NCBI GenBank assembly: GCA_036506155.1 | Contig: DASXSF010000155.1 | Span: 42,432-106,431, forward strand | Reading direction: 5' to 3' | Source: DASXRA01 sp036506155 | GTDB lineage: Bacteria > Actinomycetota > Actinomycetes > Mycobacteriales > Jatrophihabitantaceae | DNA length: 64,000 nucleotides | In this document: piece after piece, positions 46,582-55,612 of the stretch | Layout of the letters: each line of letters opens with the position of its first letter | Numbering within the stretch: position 1 is the first letter of the stretch | Notes under the pieces: model-generated | Told to the model about the DNA's origin: nothing | What the model saw: the letters and a program-made list of their open reading frames with translations, nothing else | Databases searched by the model: none | Position numbers and translations under genes: made by a program

Positions 46582-47460
46582 GTGGCTGTGACAGTGCCGT
46601 CGCGCCGCGTGCTCTTGGTACACGCGCACCCCGACGACGAGACGATCGCGACGGGCGCGACGATGGCCCGGTACGCCGCCGAGGGCGCGCAGGTGACGCT
46701 GTTGACCTGCACACTGGGCGAGCAGGGCGAGATCCTGGTGCCGGAGCTGGAGTTGCTCGGTGCCGACGACGCCGACCAGCTCGGCGGATATCGCATCGGC
46801 GAGCTTGCCGAGGCGATGCGCCACCTGGGGGTCGGTGACCACCGATTCCTCGGTGGCGCCGGCAGATTCCGCGACAGCGGCATGATGGATACCCCCGCCA
46901 ACGACCATTCGCGCGCCTTCTGGCGGGCGGCCCGGGATCCGGAGGTGTTCGACGCGGCGGTGGGTGCGGCGCTCGCCGTCATCCGCGAGATCCGTCCCCA
47001 GGTGGTGGTCAGCTACGACCCGAACGGCGACTACGGCCATCCCGACCACATAATGGCGCACCGCGTCGCCGCCGCCGCCGTCGCGTGCGCCACGGACATC
47101 GTCGCCAAGTTCTACTGGACGGCGACGCCGCGATCCATGCTGCGCCGCGGGTTCGAGGCCCTCAAAGCATCGAAGTCGTCGTACTTCGGCGTCGACAGCG
47201 TCGAGGAGCTGCCTTTCGGCGTCGAGGATGACGTGATCACCACGGTGATCGATGCCCGGGCTTATGCCTCGGCAAAGCTCGAGGCGCTGCGGGCCCACGC
47301 GACTCAGATCAGCGTCGACGGGCCGTTCTTCGCGCTGTCGAACATGCTCGGGCGTGAGGTGCTCGCCGTGGAGCACTTCCGGCTCGCCAACGGCGAACTC
47401 GGCCCGGACCGGGACCCCAACGGACGGGAAACCGACCTGTTCAGCGGGATCACCCCGTGA
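46582..47460 (+). CDS. mshB: N-acetyl-GlcN-Ins deacetylase of mycothiol synthesis
   Basis: A 292-residue LmbE-fold zinc deacetylase. The metal motif HAHPDDE (14-20) and third ligand region [12 protein letters not shown] (His156) match MshB, as do [11 protein letters not shown] and the length. Enzymes of this family remove the acetyl group from GlcNAc-Ins in mycothiol synthesis. Mycothiol S-conjugate amidase (Mca) is a close paralogue, but the neighbouring small membrane gene is the one found next to mshB in mycobacteria (Rv1170-Rv1171). The GTG start at 46582 follows an AGCAGGGGG site. Confidence 0.9.
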   Translation: MAVTVPSRRVLLVHAHPDDETIATGATMARYAAEGAQVTLLTCTLGEQGEILVPELELLGADDADQLGGYRIGELAEAMRHLGVGDHRFLGGAGRFRDSGMMDTPANDHSRAFWRAARDPEVFDAAVGAALAVIREIRPQVVVSYDPNGDYGHPDHIMAHRVAAAAVACATDIVAKFYWTATPRSMLRRGFEALKASKSSYFGVDSVEELPFGVEDDVITTVIDARAYASAKLEALRAHATQISVDGPFFALSNMLGREVLAVEHFRLANGELGPDRDPNGRETDLFSGITP

Positions 47461-47497
47461 CCGGGTTTCACGCCGTGATCGCGAGCAGGGCGCCGAC

Positions 47498-48001
47498 GTG
47501 ACGCGCCTCGGCATCGTGCTCTGCGGGCTGTGCGCCGTGCTGGCCGGCTTCCTCACCGTCCTGCTGACACCGCTGTACTGGGGCGGCGCGATCATCCCCG
47601 TCTCGGTCGTGCTCGCCGCAGCAGCGAATGTCGGCCTACCCCTGCTCGTGCGGCAATTGGGCGCCCCGCCCTTGGCCTCCGCGGTGCCGTTCGTGCTGTG
47701 GCTCATCACCGTCTTGGTGCTGGGCACGTCGCGGCCGGAGGGCGACGTGCTGCTGCCCGCGGGGAGCGGTGCCCAGCCCTGGGTCACCTACGCGATGCTC
47801 GCCGCGGGCACCCTGGCCGGCGGCGTCACCGTGATGGCGCAGACCGTGGGCCGGCCACCCGCTCGGTCCGGCAGCAACAGTCCTACACAGCGGCCGGCGG
47901 AGGCGAGTCGGCCGGCGGAGGCGAGTCAGCCGGCGGAGCCGAGCCGGCCGCAGCAGGCGCGCCGCCCCCGCCCGGCGGGTAGGACGCGGGGGCGTCGGTG
48001 A
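47498..48001 (+). CDS. mshB-linked membrane protein with repetitive tail
   Basis: A 167-residue protein with four hydrophobic segments (IVLCGLCAVLAGFLTVLL, IIPVSVVLAAAANVGLPLLV, ASAVPFVLWLITVLVLG, VTYAMLAAGTLAGGVTVM) and a cytoplasmic tail of PAEAS/RPAEASQPAEPS repeats and Arg-rich end. It is placed directly after mshB as in mycobacteria (Rv1171). GTG 47498 has a GAGCAGGG site upstream. The tail overlaps the opposite-strand gene for 119 bases. Function unknown. Confidence 0.7.
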   Translation: MTRLGIVLCGLCAVLAGFLTVLLTPLYWGGAIIPVSVVLAAAANVGLPLLVRQLGAPPLASAVPFVLWLITVLVLGTSRPEGDVLLPAGSGAQPWVTYAMLAAGTLAGGVTVMAQTVGRPPARSGSNSPTQRPAEASRPAEASQPAEPSRPQQARRPRPAGRTRGRR

Positions 48002-48527
48002 ACGCGGGGCGATTTGCCTCGGCCAGTGCGTTCTGCACCGCGGCGACGGCTGCCGGCGGGAGATCCGACTCGACCAGTTCCGCCCCCGAGAAGCGCGCCA
48101 GCTCGCGCTGCAGGTCGGCCACCGATACACGGCTGACAAGCAGGGCCAGCGCCGTGCGCCCCGGAGGTACGGCGGTCCGCAATTGAGCCACGGTGGCGTC
48201 CTTGATGCCGGTGTCAACCAGCTTCGCGTAGAGTGCGCCGCCGCCCGCGGTGGCCGCACCGGCGATGAGCCCCCCGATCGGGCCGCCGAACAGCGTGCCG
48301 AGCAGCAATCCCCACACGCCGCCGCCGAGCGCCCCCCGGCCCGTGGTGATGTCGGTGGTCTCGGTGACATGTGATGTCCCGTTGGCGTCGCGCTGAACGA
48401 ACACCGCATCGTGCAGCTGCAGGTCCTGGTCCTTCTGAAGGCGCGACACGGCCAGCAGGAACTCCTGCGCGCGCAACCGGTCGTCGAACGAGATGACGAG
48501 CAGCTTCTGGTTGGACGGCTCGGGCAT
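47883..48527 (-). CDS. DUF1269-family membrane-associated protein
   Basis: A 214-residue protein. It starts PEPSNQKLLVISFDDRLRAQEFLLAVSRLQKDQDLQLHDAVFVQRD and has the glycine-rich hairpin GALGGGVWGLLLGTLFGGPIGGLIAGAATAGGGALYAKLVD typical of DUF1269. The C-terminal tail is PPADSPPPADSPPPAAV. The start is ATG 48527, seven bases after TACCCT (48535-48540), a leaderless layout; an ATG at 48533 is too close to the box. It overlaps the convergent gene by 119 bases. Confidence 0.8.
   Translation of the reverse strand: MPEPSNQKLLVISFDDRLRAQEFLLAVSRLQKDQDLQLHDAVFVQRDANGTSHVTETTDITTGRGALGGGVWGLLLGTLFGGPIGGLIAGAATAGGGALYAKLVDTGIKDATVAQLRTAVPPGRTALALLVSRVSVADLQRELARFSGAELVESDLPPAAVAAVQNALAEANRPAFTDAPASYPPGGGGAPAAAGSAPPADSPPPADSPPPAAV
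47888..47955. repeat. Short tandem repeats shared by two convergent coding tails
   Basis: Three to four imperfect copies of a 15-base unit like CGGCGGAGGCGAGTC encode PAEAS on the plus strand and ADSPP on the minus strand. Both reading frames stay open across the repeat. Confidence 0.7.
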
Positions 48528-48656
48528 GCCCATCAGGGTACGGTCCGGCCGCCTTCGCGACCCCGCGCAGCGGTCACGAAATGGCGTCGGGCTGGCGAAT
48601 TGACCCCGAGAGCGTTTAGCCTCCGTCGGTACGCCGGAAGGGGGTCACGCAGGCCG

Positions 48657-49628
48657 ATGTCCGTGCCGGTCAGCGCGGTCGACACTGTCGTCAACGTCGC
48701 GCCCCCGGTCCGCATCGAGGGACGCTCGCCGTCGAGCATCGTCTGGCGACGCATCCGACAGGACCGGGTCACCATGGCGAGCCTGTACGTGGTGGCGTTC
48801 CTGGTGTTACTGGCAGTAGCCGCGCCATTCCTCAAGGCATTCAAGGTCATCGACCCGACCACTCCGCATCCCGAGCTGGTGCAAGGCGTGGGCTCGGTGC
48901 CGACCGGGCCGTTCAGCGGCGCGAGCGCCGCGCACTGGCTGGGCGTCGTCCCGGGGGTCGGGCAGGACGTGCTCGCCCGGGTGCTCTACGGACTGACGTT
49001 CGACTTCAGCATCGCGCTCGCCGCCACCGCGCTCACCGTGCTGCTCGGGGCCACGATCGGGCTGGTCGCGGGCTACGCCGGCCGCTGGGTGGACGCGACC
49101 CTCGGCCACGCGATGGACCTCATCCTGGCGTTCCCCCAGCTGATCATGCTGATCGCGTTGTCGCCCGTGTTCCTGGGGCAGCCACCGCAAAATACCCGTG
49201 TCGTGGTGTACCTCATCGTCGTGCTGGCCGTGTTCGCCTGGCCGCGCCTCGCCCGCCTGGTGCGCAGCGAGGTGTTGTCGGCGCGAGAGCAGGACTACGT
49301 GATGGCGGCGCGCTCGCTCGGCGCGGGGCCCGCGCGCATCCTGTGGAAGGAACTGCTGCCCAACCTGCGCGGGACGGTCCTGGTGTACGCGACGATCACC
49401 ATGCCGGTGTTCGTGTCGGCCCAGGCCGCGCTCGCCTACCTCGGAATCAGCCTGCAGCCGCCGTTTCCCACCCTGGGCAGCGTGCTCACCGATTCTGTCC
49501 CGTACGTCACGAGCGACCCGGCGTACTTCTTCGTCCCGGGTGTCGCGCTCGTGCTCGTCGTGTTGTCCTTCAATCTGCTCGGCGACGGCCTGGCCGACGC
49601 CCTCAACCCCAGATCCGACCGATTCTGA
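48657..49628 (+). CDS. Second oligopeptide ABC permease (OppC/DppC type)
   Basis: A 323-residue permease similar in layout to that at 40290: first helix ASLYVVAFLVLLAVAAPFL, LGVVPGVGQDVLARVLYGL, and coupling motif QDYVMAARSLGAGPARILWKELLPNL. LGISLQPPFPTLGSVL matches the conserved closing segment. It begins a second C-A-B cassette without ATPases. ATG 48657; a GGAAGGGGG site lies about twelve bases upstream. Confidence 0.92.
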   Translation: MSVPVSAVDTVVNVAPPVRIEGRSPSSIVWRRIRQDRVTMASLYVVAFLVLLAVAAPFLKAFKVIDPTTPHPELVQGVGSVPTGPFSGASAAHWLGVVPGVGQDVLARVLYGLTFDFSIALAATALTVLLGATIGLVAGYAGRWVDATLGHAMDLILAFPQLIMLIALSPVFLGQPPQNTRVVVYLIVVLAVFAWPRLARLVRSEVLSAREQDYVMAARSLGAGPARILWKELLPNLRGTVLVYATITMPVFVSAQAALAYLGISLQPPFPTLGSVLTDSVPYVTSDPAYFFVPGVALVLVVLSFNLLGDGLADALNPRSDRF

Positions 49629-49680
49629 GACGGATGTAACCATGTACGCCGGCCGGCAGTTGTCTCCCAGGAGAGTCAGG

Positions 49681-51390
49681 ATGAGGTTCGTTATAGCCTG
49701 CGGTGTCGTCGGCATGCTCGTGCTCACGGGATGCACCGGCAAGGGGGGCAAGGCGCCACAGACGGGTAACGCGGCCGCCGACCAGCACCGCGGCGGCACC
49801 CTCTACGTCAATACGTTCCGGGCTTACACGCACCTCGACCCGCAGCGCAACTACTACGGCGACGCCATCGCATTCGAGTCGCGCACACTGGCTCGCACGC
49901 TCACCACGTTCCCCGCCGTCGAGGGCGCCAGCTCCACAGATGTCGTGGCTGACGCTGCCACCGACACCGGCACGCGCTCCGTCGATGCCAAGACCTGGAC
50001 GTTCACGATCAGGCCGGACGTGAAGTGGCAGGACGGAAAGTCGGTCACCTGCGAGGATTTCAAGTACGGCATCTCCCGCACATTCGCGACCGACATCATC
50101 AACGGCGGACCGATCTACGCCCTCGACTACCTGAACGTGCCGCACGACGCGAGCGGCCAAGTCGTGTACAACGGGCCGTTCAAGAAGAGTGGCCAGGCAG
50201 GCTTTGACAAGTCGATCGATTGCCCCTCGCCGAACAAGATCGTGTTCCACCTGCGGCACCCGGTCGCCGACTTCAACGAGACCGTGACGTTGCCGGCGTT
50301 CGCCGCGGTCCGGCAGGACAAAGACACGGGCGCCAAGTACGACTCCGCGGTGTTCTCCGACGGTCCCTACATGATCAAGGGCAAGTGGGATCCGGTTCGC
50401 GGCGGCACACTGGTGCGCAATCCGGACTGGGTCGCGTCCAGCGACGACGTCCGCAAGGCGTATCCGGACCAGATCGTGGCCACGTTCGGCGAGAGCGCCG
50501 ACACGGTCTACCAGAAGCTGGAGTCCGACAACGGCAGTGCGAAGAACACGGTGACCACCACCAGTGCTCCACCGGCAGCCGCCTCGACCGTGCTGAGCCC
50601 GGCCATGCAGAGCCGCTCGGAGAGCGTGACGGACGGCTATATCCACTACCTGTCGGTGAACGTTCAGAAGGTGCCGCAGAAGCAGGTGCGCCAGGCGATC
50701 GCGATGGCGGTCGACAGGACGGCCTATGTCACGGCATGGGGTGGCTCGGCGCTCGGGTCGCCCACCAACTCGCTGATCAGCCCGTTGCTCAAGGCGTACA
50801 CGAAATACGACCCGTTCGGAGTGGGTGACGACGGCGACACCGTGAGGGCCAAGGCGGTGCTGGAGGCGGCCGGCATCAAGCTCCCGTATTCGATCACGTA
50901 CCAATACCCGAAGGATCTGACTCAGGACAAGCTCTCCACCAACATCAAGTCCGAGTTGGAGAAGGCCGGCTTCAAGGTCACCCTAGATGGGTTGAACCCG
51001 GACACGTACTACGACGTGACCGCCAATCCACGCCAGACCGGCCACGTCACGTGGGCGCGCTGGGCGGCCGACTGGCCGTCGGGATCGACGGTGATCCCGC
51101 CACTGCTCGACGGGCGTGCCAACATCTCCGCGGAGTCGCTCGGCAACGACGCCGCCGCGTACAACGACCCGCTGACCAACAAGGCGATCGACTCCGCACT
51201 CTCCTTGACTGACAGTGCAGCCCAGCAGCAGGCCTGGTCAGCGATCGATCAGCAGGTCGTGAAGGACGGCGTGATCATCCCGATGATGGCGGACAAAGCG
51301 CTGTACCTCTACGGGTCCCACATCAAGGGCTTCCTACTCAACGCCGCCTTCGGCGGGTACGTCGACCTGGCCGTCACGGCCGTGCAATAG
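49681..51390 (+). CDS. Second oligopeptide-binding lipoprotein (SBP family 5)
   Basis: A 569-residue precursor; lipobox VLTGC with Cys18. The mature part is SBP_bac_5: [91 protein letters not shown]. It is clearly related to the binding protein at 41383 but diverged, so the pair likely have different peptide preferences. ATG 49681 is behind AGGAG; an ATG at 49642 would put an unlikely polar stretch before the signal. Confidence 0.92.
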   Translation: MRFVIACGVVGMLVLTGCTGKGGKAPQTGNAAADQHRGGTLYVNTFRAYTHLDPQRNYYGDAIAFESRTLARTLTTFPAVEGASSTDVVADAATDTGTRSVDAKTWTFTIRPDVKWQDGKSVTCEDFKYGISRTFATDIINGGPIYALDYLNVPHDASGQVVYNGPFKKSGQAGFDKSIDCPSPNKIVFHLRHPVADFNETVTLPAFAAVRQDKDTGAKYDSAVFSDGPYMIKGKWDPVRGGTLVRNPDWVASSDDVRKAYPDQIVATFGESADTVYQKLESDNGSAKNTVTTTSAPPAAASTVLSPAMQSRSESVTDGYIHYLSVNVQKVPQKQVRQAIAMAVDRTAYVTAWGGSALGSPTNSLISPLLKAYTKYDPFGVGDDGDTVRAKAVLEAAGIKLPYSITYQYPKDLTQDKLSTNIKSELEKAGFKVTLDGLNPDTYYDVTANPRQTGHVTWARWAADWPSGSTVIPPLLDGRANISAESLGNDAAAYNDPLTNKAIDSALSLTDSAAQQQAWSAIDQQVVKDGVIIPMMADKALYLYGSHIKGFLLNAAFGGYVDLAVTAVQ

Positions 51391-51393
51391 CAC

Positions 51394-52407
51394 TTGCTCG
51401 GATACGTGCTCCGGCGCGTGACCGCGATCGTGGTCATGCTGTTCGCGATCAGCATCGTCACGTTCCTGCTGTTCTTCGCGATCCCGCGTGACCCGGCTCG
51501 GCTCACCTGCGGAAAGGTGTGCACGCCCCAACTGATCGCGCAGAACCGCCACACGCTCGGGTACGACCGCTCGGTGCCCGCTCAATACGGCGCATTCCTC
51601 AAGGGTCTGGTCGTCTCACGGAATTTCCCGGACGACCCCCAGCTCGAACGCACGCATCCGGAGCTGATCACGCACTGCCATGCGCCGTGTCTCGGCTACT
51701 CGCCGTCGCAGCAGACCACCGTCAACAACGTGATGGGCCAAGCTGCGCCGGTCACGCTGTCGTTGACCCTGGGCGCCTTCGTACTGTGGATCGTCTTCGG
51801 TGTGGGATTCGGCATACTGTCCGCGCTGCGGCGCGGCAAGGTCCTCGACAAGCTGCTGGTGGGCGTCTCGCTGATCGGCTACTCGTTCCCGACGTTCTTC
51901 GTCGGGCTGATCCTGTACGACATCGTGTCGGTCAAGTACGGGCTGCTGCCGACACCGCAGTACGTGTCGCCGGCGCACGATCCGCTCGGCTGGGCGGCCG
52001 GGATGCTCGCGCCGTGGATCACGCTCGCGCTCGCGTACCTCGCGCTGTACATCCGGCTCACCCGGGCCAAGATGCTCGACACGATGACGGAGGACTACAT
52101 CCGCACCGCCCGGGCCAAGGGGCTGCGGGCGCATCGGGTGACACTCAAGCACGGGTTACGGGCGACCCTCGCGCCGATCGTCACGATCGCCGCGCTGGAC
52201 ATCGCCGGTCTGCTCGGCGCTGCCGCGATCACCGAGACAGTGTTCAACCTCAACGGCATCGGCTCGACGGTCATCGCCGCGGTCAAGGACGCCGACCTGC
52301 CGATCATCGTCACCGGGGTGCTGATCGCCGCCGCGGCCGTCGTCGTGCTGAACCTGGTGGTCGACCTGCTCTACGGCGTGATCGACCCCAAGGTGCGCTA
52401 CTCATAA
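51394..52407 (+). CDS. Second oligopeptide ABC permease (OppB/DppB type)
   Basis: A 337-residue permease. The TTG at 51394 is chosen because MLGYVLRRVTAIVVMLFAISIVTFLLFFA aligns residue for residue with the start of the first OppB. It lies three bases after the binding-protein stop with no clear ribosome site, so translational coupling is likely. It has CGKVC and CHAPC like the first OppB, and the coupling motif EDYIRTARAKGLRAHRVTLKHGLRATL. It is followed by a strong hairpin (52416-52470). Confidence 0.92.
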   Translation: MLGYVLRRVTAIVVMLFAISIVTFLLFFAIPRDPARLTCGKVCTPQLIAQNRHTLGYDRSVPAQYGAFLKGLVVSRNFPDDPQLERTHPELITHCHAPCLGYSPSQQTTVNNVMGQAAPVTLSLTLGAFVLWIVFGVGFGILSALRRGKVLDKLLVGVSLIGYSFPTFFVGLILYDIVSVKYGLLPTPQYVSPAHDPLGWAAGMLAPWITLALAYLALYIRLTRAKMLDTMTEDYIRTARAKGLRAHRVTLKHGLRATLAPIVTIAALDIAGLLGAAAITETVFNLNGIGSTVIAAVKDADLPIIVTGVLIAAAAVVVLNLVVDLLYGVIDPKVRYS

Positions 52408-52415
52408 GCACTCCT

Positions 52416-52470
52416 CCCCGATTGCGCAAGAATCCCTCGCCTGGGACAAGCGATTCTTGCTCGATCGGGG
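52416..52470. terminator. Large inverted repeat between convergent genes
   Basis: The 19-base arms (52416-52434 and 52452-52470) are CCCCGAT...CAAGAATC and its complement with a four-base mismatch in the middle, around a 17-base loop. It lies between the permease stop and the GNAT gene stop, so it can terminate transcription from both sides, although there is no T-tract. Confidence 0.7.
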
Positions 52471-52473
52471 CAG

Positions 52474-53421
52474 CTAGCGCGATGCGGTGCGGTAGCGGTA
52501 CCCGTGGTGTTCCCAGTAGCCCAGGGAGCGGTACAGCGTGATCGCCAGGTCGTTGTGCGTCTCGACCTCGAGGTAGGTGTCCTTCGCGGCGTGGACGTCG
52601 ACGCCCCACCGCCACAGGGCATGAATGATCGCCGTTGCCAGGCCCTGCCGGCGCTGTTCGGGAGCCACCTCGACGGCTGTGATGCCGAGCCAGTTGTCGT
52701 CGACGGAGCCACGCCCGATCGCGACGGGGACGCCGTCTCGCCGTATCTCGGCGAAGCCCACGCGCTCGTGCCGGGTGAGCAGCGCACGCATGCCGGGTGG
52801 CGTCGTCCCATCCCGGAAGCGGGCCATCCATGCGTCGTCCGGCTCGGCCACGATGTGCACGCCCGTCGCGTCCGGCGCCGCCGGGATGCGCAGTGCGAGC
52901 ACCAGCGTCTCGTGGCTGGCGGGCCAGCCCCGCTCGGCCAGTTCTGCGTCGAGCAGCCGGCGGGCGTGTAACGGAGTCTGCACCCGCAACGGCAACCCCC
53001 GCGCCGCATACCACTCCCGGGCGGCGTCGAGCGTGTCGGAAAGCGACGTCGTCGGTCGGCGCAGCGGCAGCGCGCTGTTGGCTCGCTTGGTGATGCCGTG
53101 GTTGGCGCGTAGCAGCCAGCCGCCCACTTCGGCGGTCTCTGCGGCGCGCCAGCCGCGCGAGCTCACCGCCGATAGGGCGAGAATCTCGGCCGCACTGGGC
53201 TCCACAACCTTTGCCACGGCGATGTGCGACAGCGGCACGTGCACCGGGCCGGCACTCGCCGCGACAGTTGCCGTGTCAGGCGTCAGCTCGAGCAGGTTGC
53301 CCACCACATCAGCGAACAGCAGTCGGCCCGATTCGTCACGATCGACCGCGTGCCGCACGACGATGCGCCGCCCGACCCAATCTGGTTCCACCACGAGCGG
53401 CATACTAGGTGGCGCAGGCAT
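52474..53421 (-). CDS. GNAT N-acetyltransferase
   Basis: A 315-residue protein. The first about 80 residues form a small separate domain ([39 protein letters not shown]) and the rest a GNAT fold: [21 protein letters not shown] carries the acetyl-CoA loop Q/Rxx[27 protein letters not shown] is the typical C-terminal strand and helix. The corynebacterial CG3035 protein, an N-acetylglutamate synthase of unusual type, has a similar arrangement in my recollection, so arginine synthesis is a possibility. Start 53421 or 53403. Confidence 0.82.
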   Translation of the reverse strand: MPAPPSMPLVVEPDWVGRRIVVRHAVDRDESGRLLFADVVGNLLELTPDTATVAASAGPVHVPLSHIAVAKVVEPSAAEILALSAVSSRGWRAAETAEVGGWLLRANHGITKRANSALPLRRPTTSLSDTLDAAREWYAARGLPLRVQTPLHARRLLDAELAERGWPASHETLVLALRIPAAPDATGVHIVAEPDDAWMARFRDGTTPPGMRALLTRHERVGFAEIRRDGVPVAIGRGSVDDNWLGITAVEVAPEQRRQGLATAIIHALWRWGVDVHAAKDTYLEVETHNDLAITLYRSLGYWEHHGYRYRTASR

Positions 53422-53443
53422 GTACCCCGCCCGGAGGACCGCA

Positions 53444-53770
53444 GTGACCTACGTGATCGCCGAGCCGTGTGTCGATGTTCTCGACAAGGCATGCATAGAG
53501 GAATGCCCCGTCGACTGCATCTACGAGGGCGGGCGGATGCTCTACATCCACCCCGACGAGTGTGTCGACTGTGGCGCCTGCGAACCGGTCTGCCCCGTGG
53601 AGGCGATCTTCTATGAGGACGACCTTCCCGATAAGTGGCGCGACTACACCCAGGCGAACGTCGACTTCTTCGACGACCTCGGCTCACCCGGCGGCGCCGC
53701 GAAGGTAGGCAGGATCGACAAGGACCCGCCGCTCATCGCCAACCTGCCTCCCCAAGCAGCAGAACACTGA
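53444..53770 (+). CDS. fdxA: Seven-iron ferredoxin
   Basis: A 108-residue protein with eight cysteines (C9, C17, C21, C25, C40, C43, C46, C50) in the pattern of [3Fe-4S][4Fe-4S] ferredoxins ([24 protein letters not shown]...[16 protein letters not shown]). A C-terminal acidic extension is usual in actinobacterial FdxA/FdxC. The GTG 53444 is behind GGAGG. It shuttles electrons, for instance to P450s or oxidoreductases. It is divergent from the GNAT gene. Confidence 0.93.
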   Translation: MTYVIAEPCVDVLDKACIEECPVDCIYEGGRMLYIHPDECVDCGACEPVCPVEAIFYEDDLPDKWRDYTQANVDFFDDLGSPGGAAKVGRIDKDPPLIANLPPQAAEH

Positions 53771-53792
53771 CCGATGTGCGCCAGGGTCGCGC

Positions 53793-54611
53793 TCAGTGAC
53801 GGAGCGTTGCTGTGACGGCGGTCGGTGCTGCCTTCTTGTTGTCACGCCAGCCGTGCGCGCGCGTCCACTCCCGTCCCGAGTAGGCGACCGACTCGATCCC
53901 GAACCGGTCCGCGTTGGCGACGAACCACGCGGCTGTTGCCCACGACGCGTCTGGCACGTTGACCGTCGACTCGACGGCGCGCGGGGCGTTGACCGGCAGG
54001 TCCTTCACGAGTGCAGCAGCGACCGTGGCGACCGGTGCCGCCTGTGCCGGAGCCTGGAAGGTGCATGTAATGCCACCGGGCGTCTTCCCGGTCAGCGCGT
54101 CCGACAGCGCCTGCGCCTCACCCTCGTGCCGCGCGTAGTAACTGCCGTCGACGGAGATCTGCACCTTCTGGATGGCGTCGGCCAGTGGCATCGTCTGCCA
54201 GCCGTCGACCTTGACCAGGGCGTCCAGGAACCTGCCTGTCGCGTAATGGATGTCCGAGAGTTGCGCCGCGGTGCCCCAGCCCTGCGACGGACGCTGCTGA
54301 AGCACGCCCACCGAGTCGCGGTCGCCGTCGCCGGGGGGGAGGTTGGTCAGCCGGCTCTCCTGCAGCCCGGCGGCGAGCGCGAGCACAGCGGCCCGCTCGG
54401 GCAGATCTCTATTGATCACGACACCGACCATGCTGGCGGCGACCGACGCCTGGCCGGGTTCGACGGCGTAGTCGCCGACCACGCACTCCTCGGCAACCGA
54501 GTGCGATTGGGCGGCGCGCCACAGCGCGTAGAGCCCGAACGCTGCCGCGGCCAGCACGGTCAGTGCGACCAGTGCGGCTATCAGGATGCGGCGAGACGTC
54601 GACACGTGCAC
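53793..54611 (-). CDS. Membrane-anchored lysozyme-fold-like protein
   Basis: A 272-residue protein with one N-terminal helix (about 8-31, ILIAALVALTVLAAAAFGLYALW) and an extracytoplasmic domain. The sequence LAAGLQESRLTN (Glu85) with GVLQQRPSQGWGT and YATGRFLDALVKV resembles the catalytic Glu helix and following loop of soluble lytic transglycosylase/lysozyme-like folds. Cell-wall binding or cleavage is plausible but not proven. Such proteins are sometimes labelled heavy metal transporters without basis. The GTG start immediately follows the dapD stop (no gap). Confidence 0.65.
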   Translation of the reverse strand: MHVSTSRRILIAALVALTVLAAAAFGLYALWRAAQSHSVAEECVVGDYAVEPGQASVAASMVGVVINRDLPERAAVLALAAGLQESRLTNLPPGDGDRDSVGVLQQRPSQGWGTAAQLSDIHYATGRFLDALVKVDGWQTMPLADAIQKVQISVDGSYYARHEGEAQALSDALTGKTPGGITCTFQAPAQAAPVATVAAALVKDLPVNAPRAVESTVNVPDASWATAAWFVANADRFGIESVAYSGREWTRAHGWRDNKKAAPTAVTATLRH

Positions 54612-55547
54612 CTACGCGTTGGCGTGCAGCACGGCGTTCAAGTCGGCGCCGGCGCCGGTACGCGGCCGGGCCTCCAGGGCACCGGTGAGGCTGTTGCGCC
54701 AGAACTGCAGTCCTGGATGTCCCGACAGGGCGGCCGCCTTGACGACCGAACCGTCCGGCAGAGTGAGCTTCGACCCTGCGGTGACGTAGCAGCCGGCCTC
54801 GACGACGCAGTCGTCTCCCAGGGAGATGCCCACTCCGGCGTTCGCGCCGATGAGGCATCGCTTACCGATCGTGATCACCTCGCGGCCGCCGCCGGAGAGT
54901 GTGCCCATTATCGACGCGCCGCCGCCGATGTCCGACCCGTCGTCGACCACCACGCCGGCGGAGATGCGCCCTTCGACCATCGATGCGCCGAGCGTGCCGG
55001 CGTTGTAATTGACGAATCCCTCGTGCATCACGGTGGTGCCCTCGGCGAGGTGCGCGCCGAGGCGTACCCGATCGGCGTCGGCGACTCGTACGCCGGACGG
55101 CGCGACGTAGTCGGTCATGCGCGGGAACTTGTCGATGCCCAGCACCTGAACGGCGCCGCGCCGCCGCAACGCCAGCCGAGTCTGTTCGAAGTCATCGACG
55201 GGGCACGGACCTGCGGTCGTCCACACGACGTTGGGCAGCACGCTAAAGATGCCGTCGAGGTTGAGCCCGTGCGGGCGGACCAGTCGATGCGAGAGCAGGT
55301 GTAGCCGCAGGTAGGCGTCGGACGTGTCGGCCGGGGGTTCGTCCAGGTCGATCTGGCACAGCATCACATGGATGCGCACGCCGCGGGTGGCAACGTCTTC
55401 GCGGGCGCCGGTCAGCGAAGCGAGTTCGTGCGGCGGCGCGGCGGTGCCGGGAGGCTCGCCCAGGGCGGGCTCGGGATACCACGTGTCGAGCACCGTGCCG
55501 GTGACGGCGGTGGTCGCGAGGCCGTAGCCCCAGGCGGTTCTGGTCAC
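54612..55547 (-). CDS. dapD: Tetrahydrodipicolinate N-succinyltransferase
   Basis: A 311-residue left-handed-beta-helix transferase of the actinobacterial DapD type, acting on tetrahydrodipicolinate and succinyl-CoA in lysine/meso-DAP synthesis. Repeating hexapeptides ([55 protein letters not shown]) and the C-terminal [12 protein letters not shown] are conserved. The start is GTG 55547, seven bases after TAGGGT (55555-55560), and alignment with the mycobacterial DapD start agrees; a GTG at 55556 is alternative. It is divergent from dapE. Confidence 0.95.
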   Translation of the reverse strand: MTRTAWGYGLATTAVTGTVLDTWYPEPALGEPPGTAAPPHELASLTGAREDVATRGVRIHVMLCQIDLDEPPADTSDAYLRLHLLSHRLVRPHGLNLDGIFSVLPNVVWTTAGPCPVDDFEQTRLALRRRGAVQVLGIDKFPRMTDYVAPSGVRVADADRVRLGAHLAEGTTVMHEGFVNYNAGTLGASMVEGRISAGVVVDDGSDIGGGASIMGTLSGGGREVITIGKRCLIGANAGVGISLGDDCVVEAGCYVTAGSKLTLPDGSVVKAAALSGHPGLQFWRNSLTGALEARPRTGAGADLNAVLHANA

Positions 55548-55575
55548 GGACGCCACCCTAACCCGCCGATTCCTG

Positions 55576-55595
55576 GGCTCTTCTCGCGAGCGCTC
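55576..55595 (-). repeat. Dispersed element copy in the dapD/dapE divergent region
   Basis: On the minus strand GAGCGCTCGCGAGAAGAGCC, a one-base variant of the element core. It lies directly beside TAACCT (55601-55606), the probable promoter box of dapE. Confidence 0.55.
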
Positions 55596-55612
55596 GTCGC
55601 TAACCTGTGCAC

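Noticed and set aside
48600..48622. TTGACC and TAGCCT as a promoter of the second peptide cassette
   Set aside because: Spacing is only 11 bases, too short for a standard promoter.
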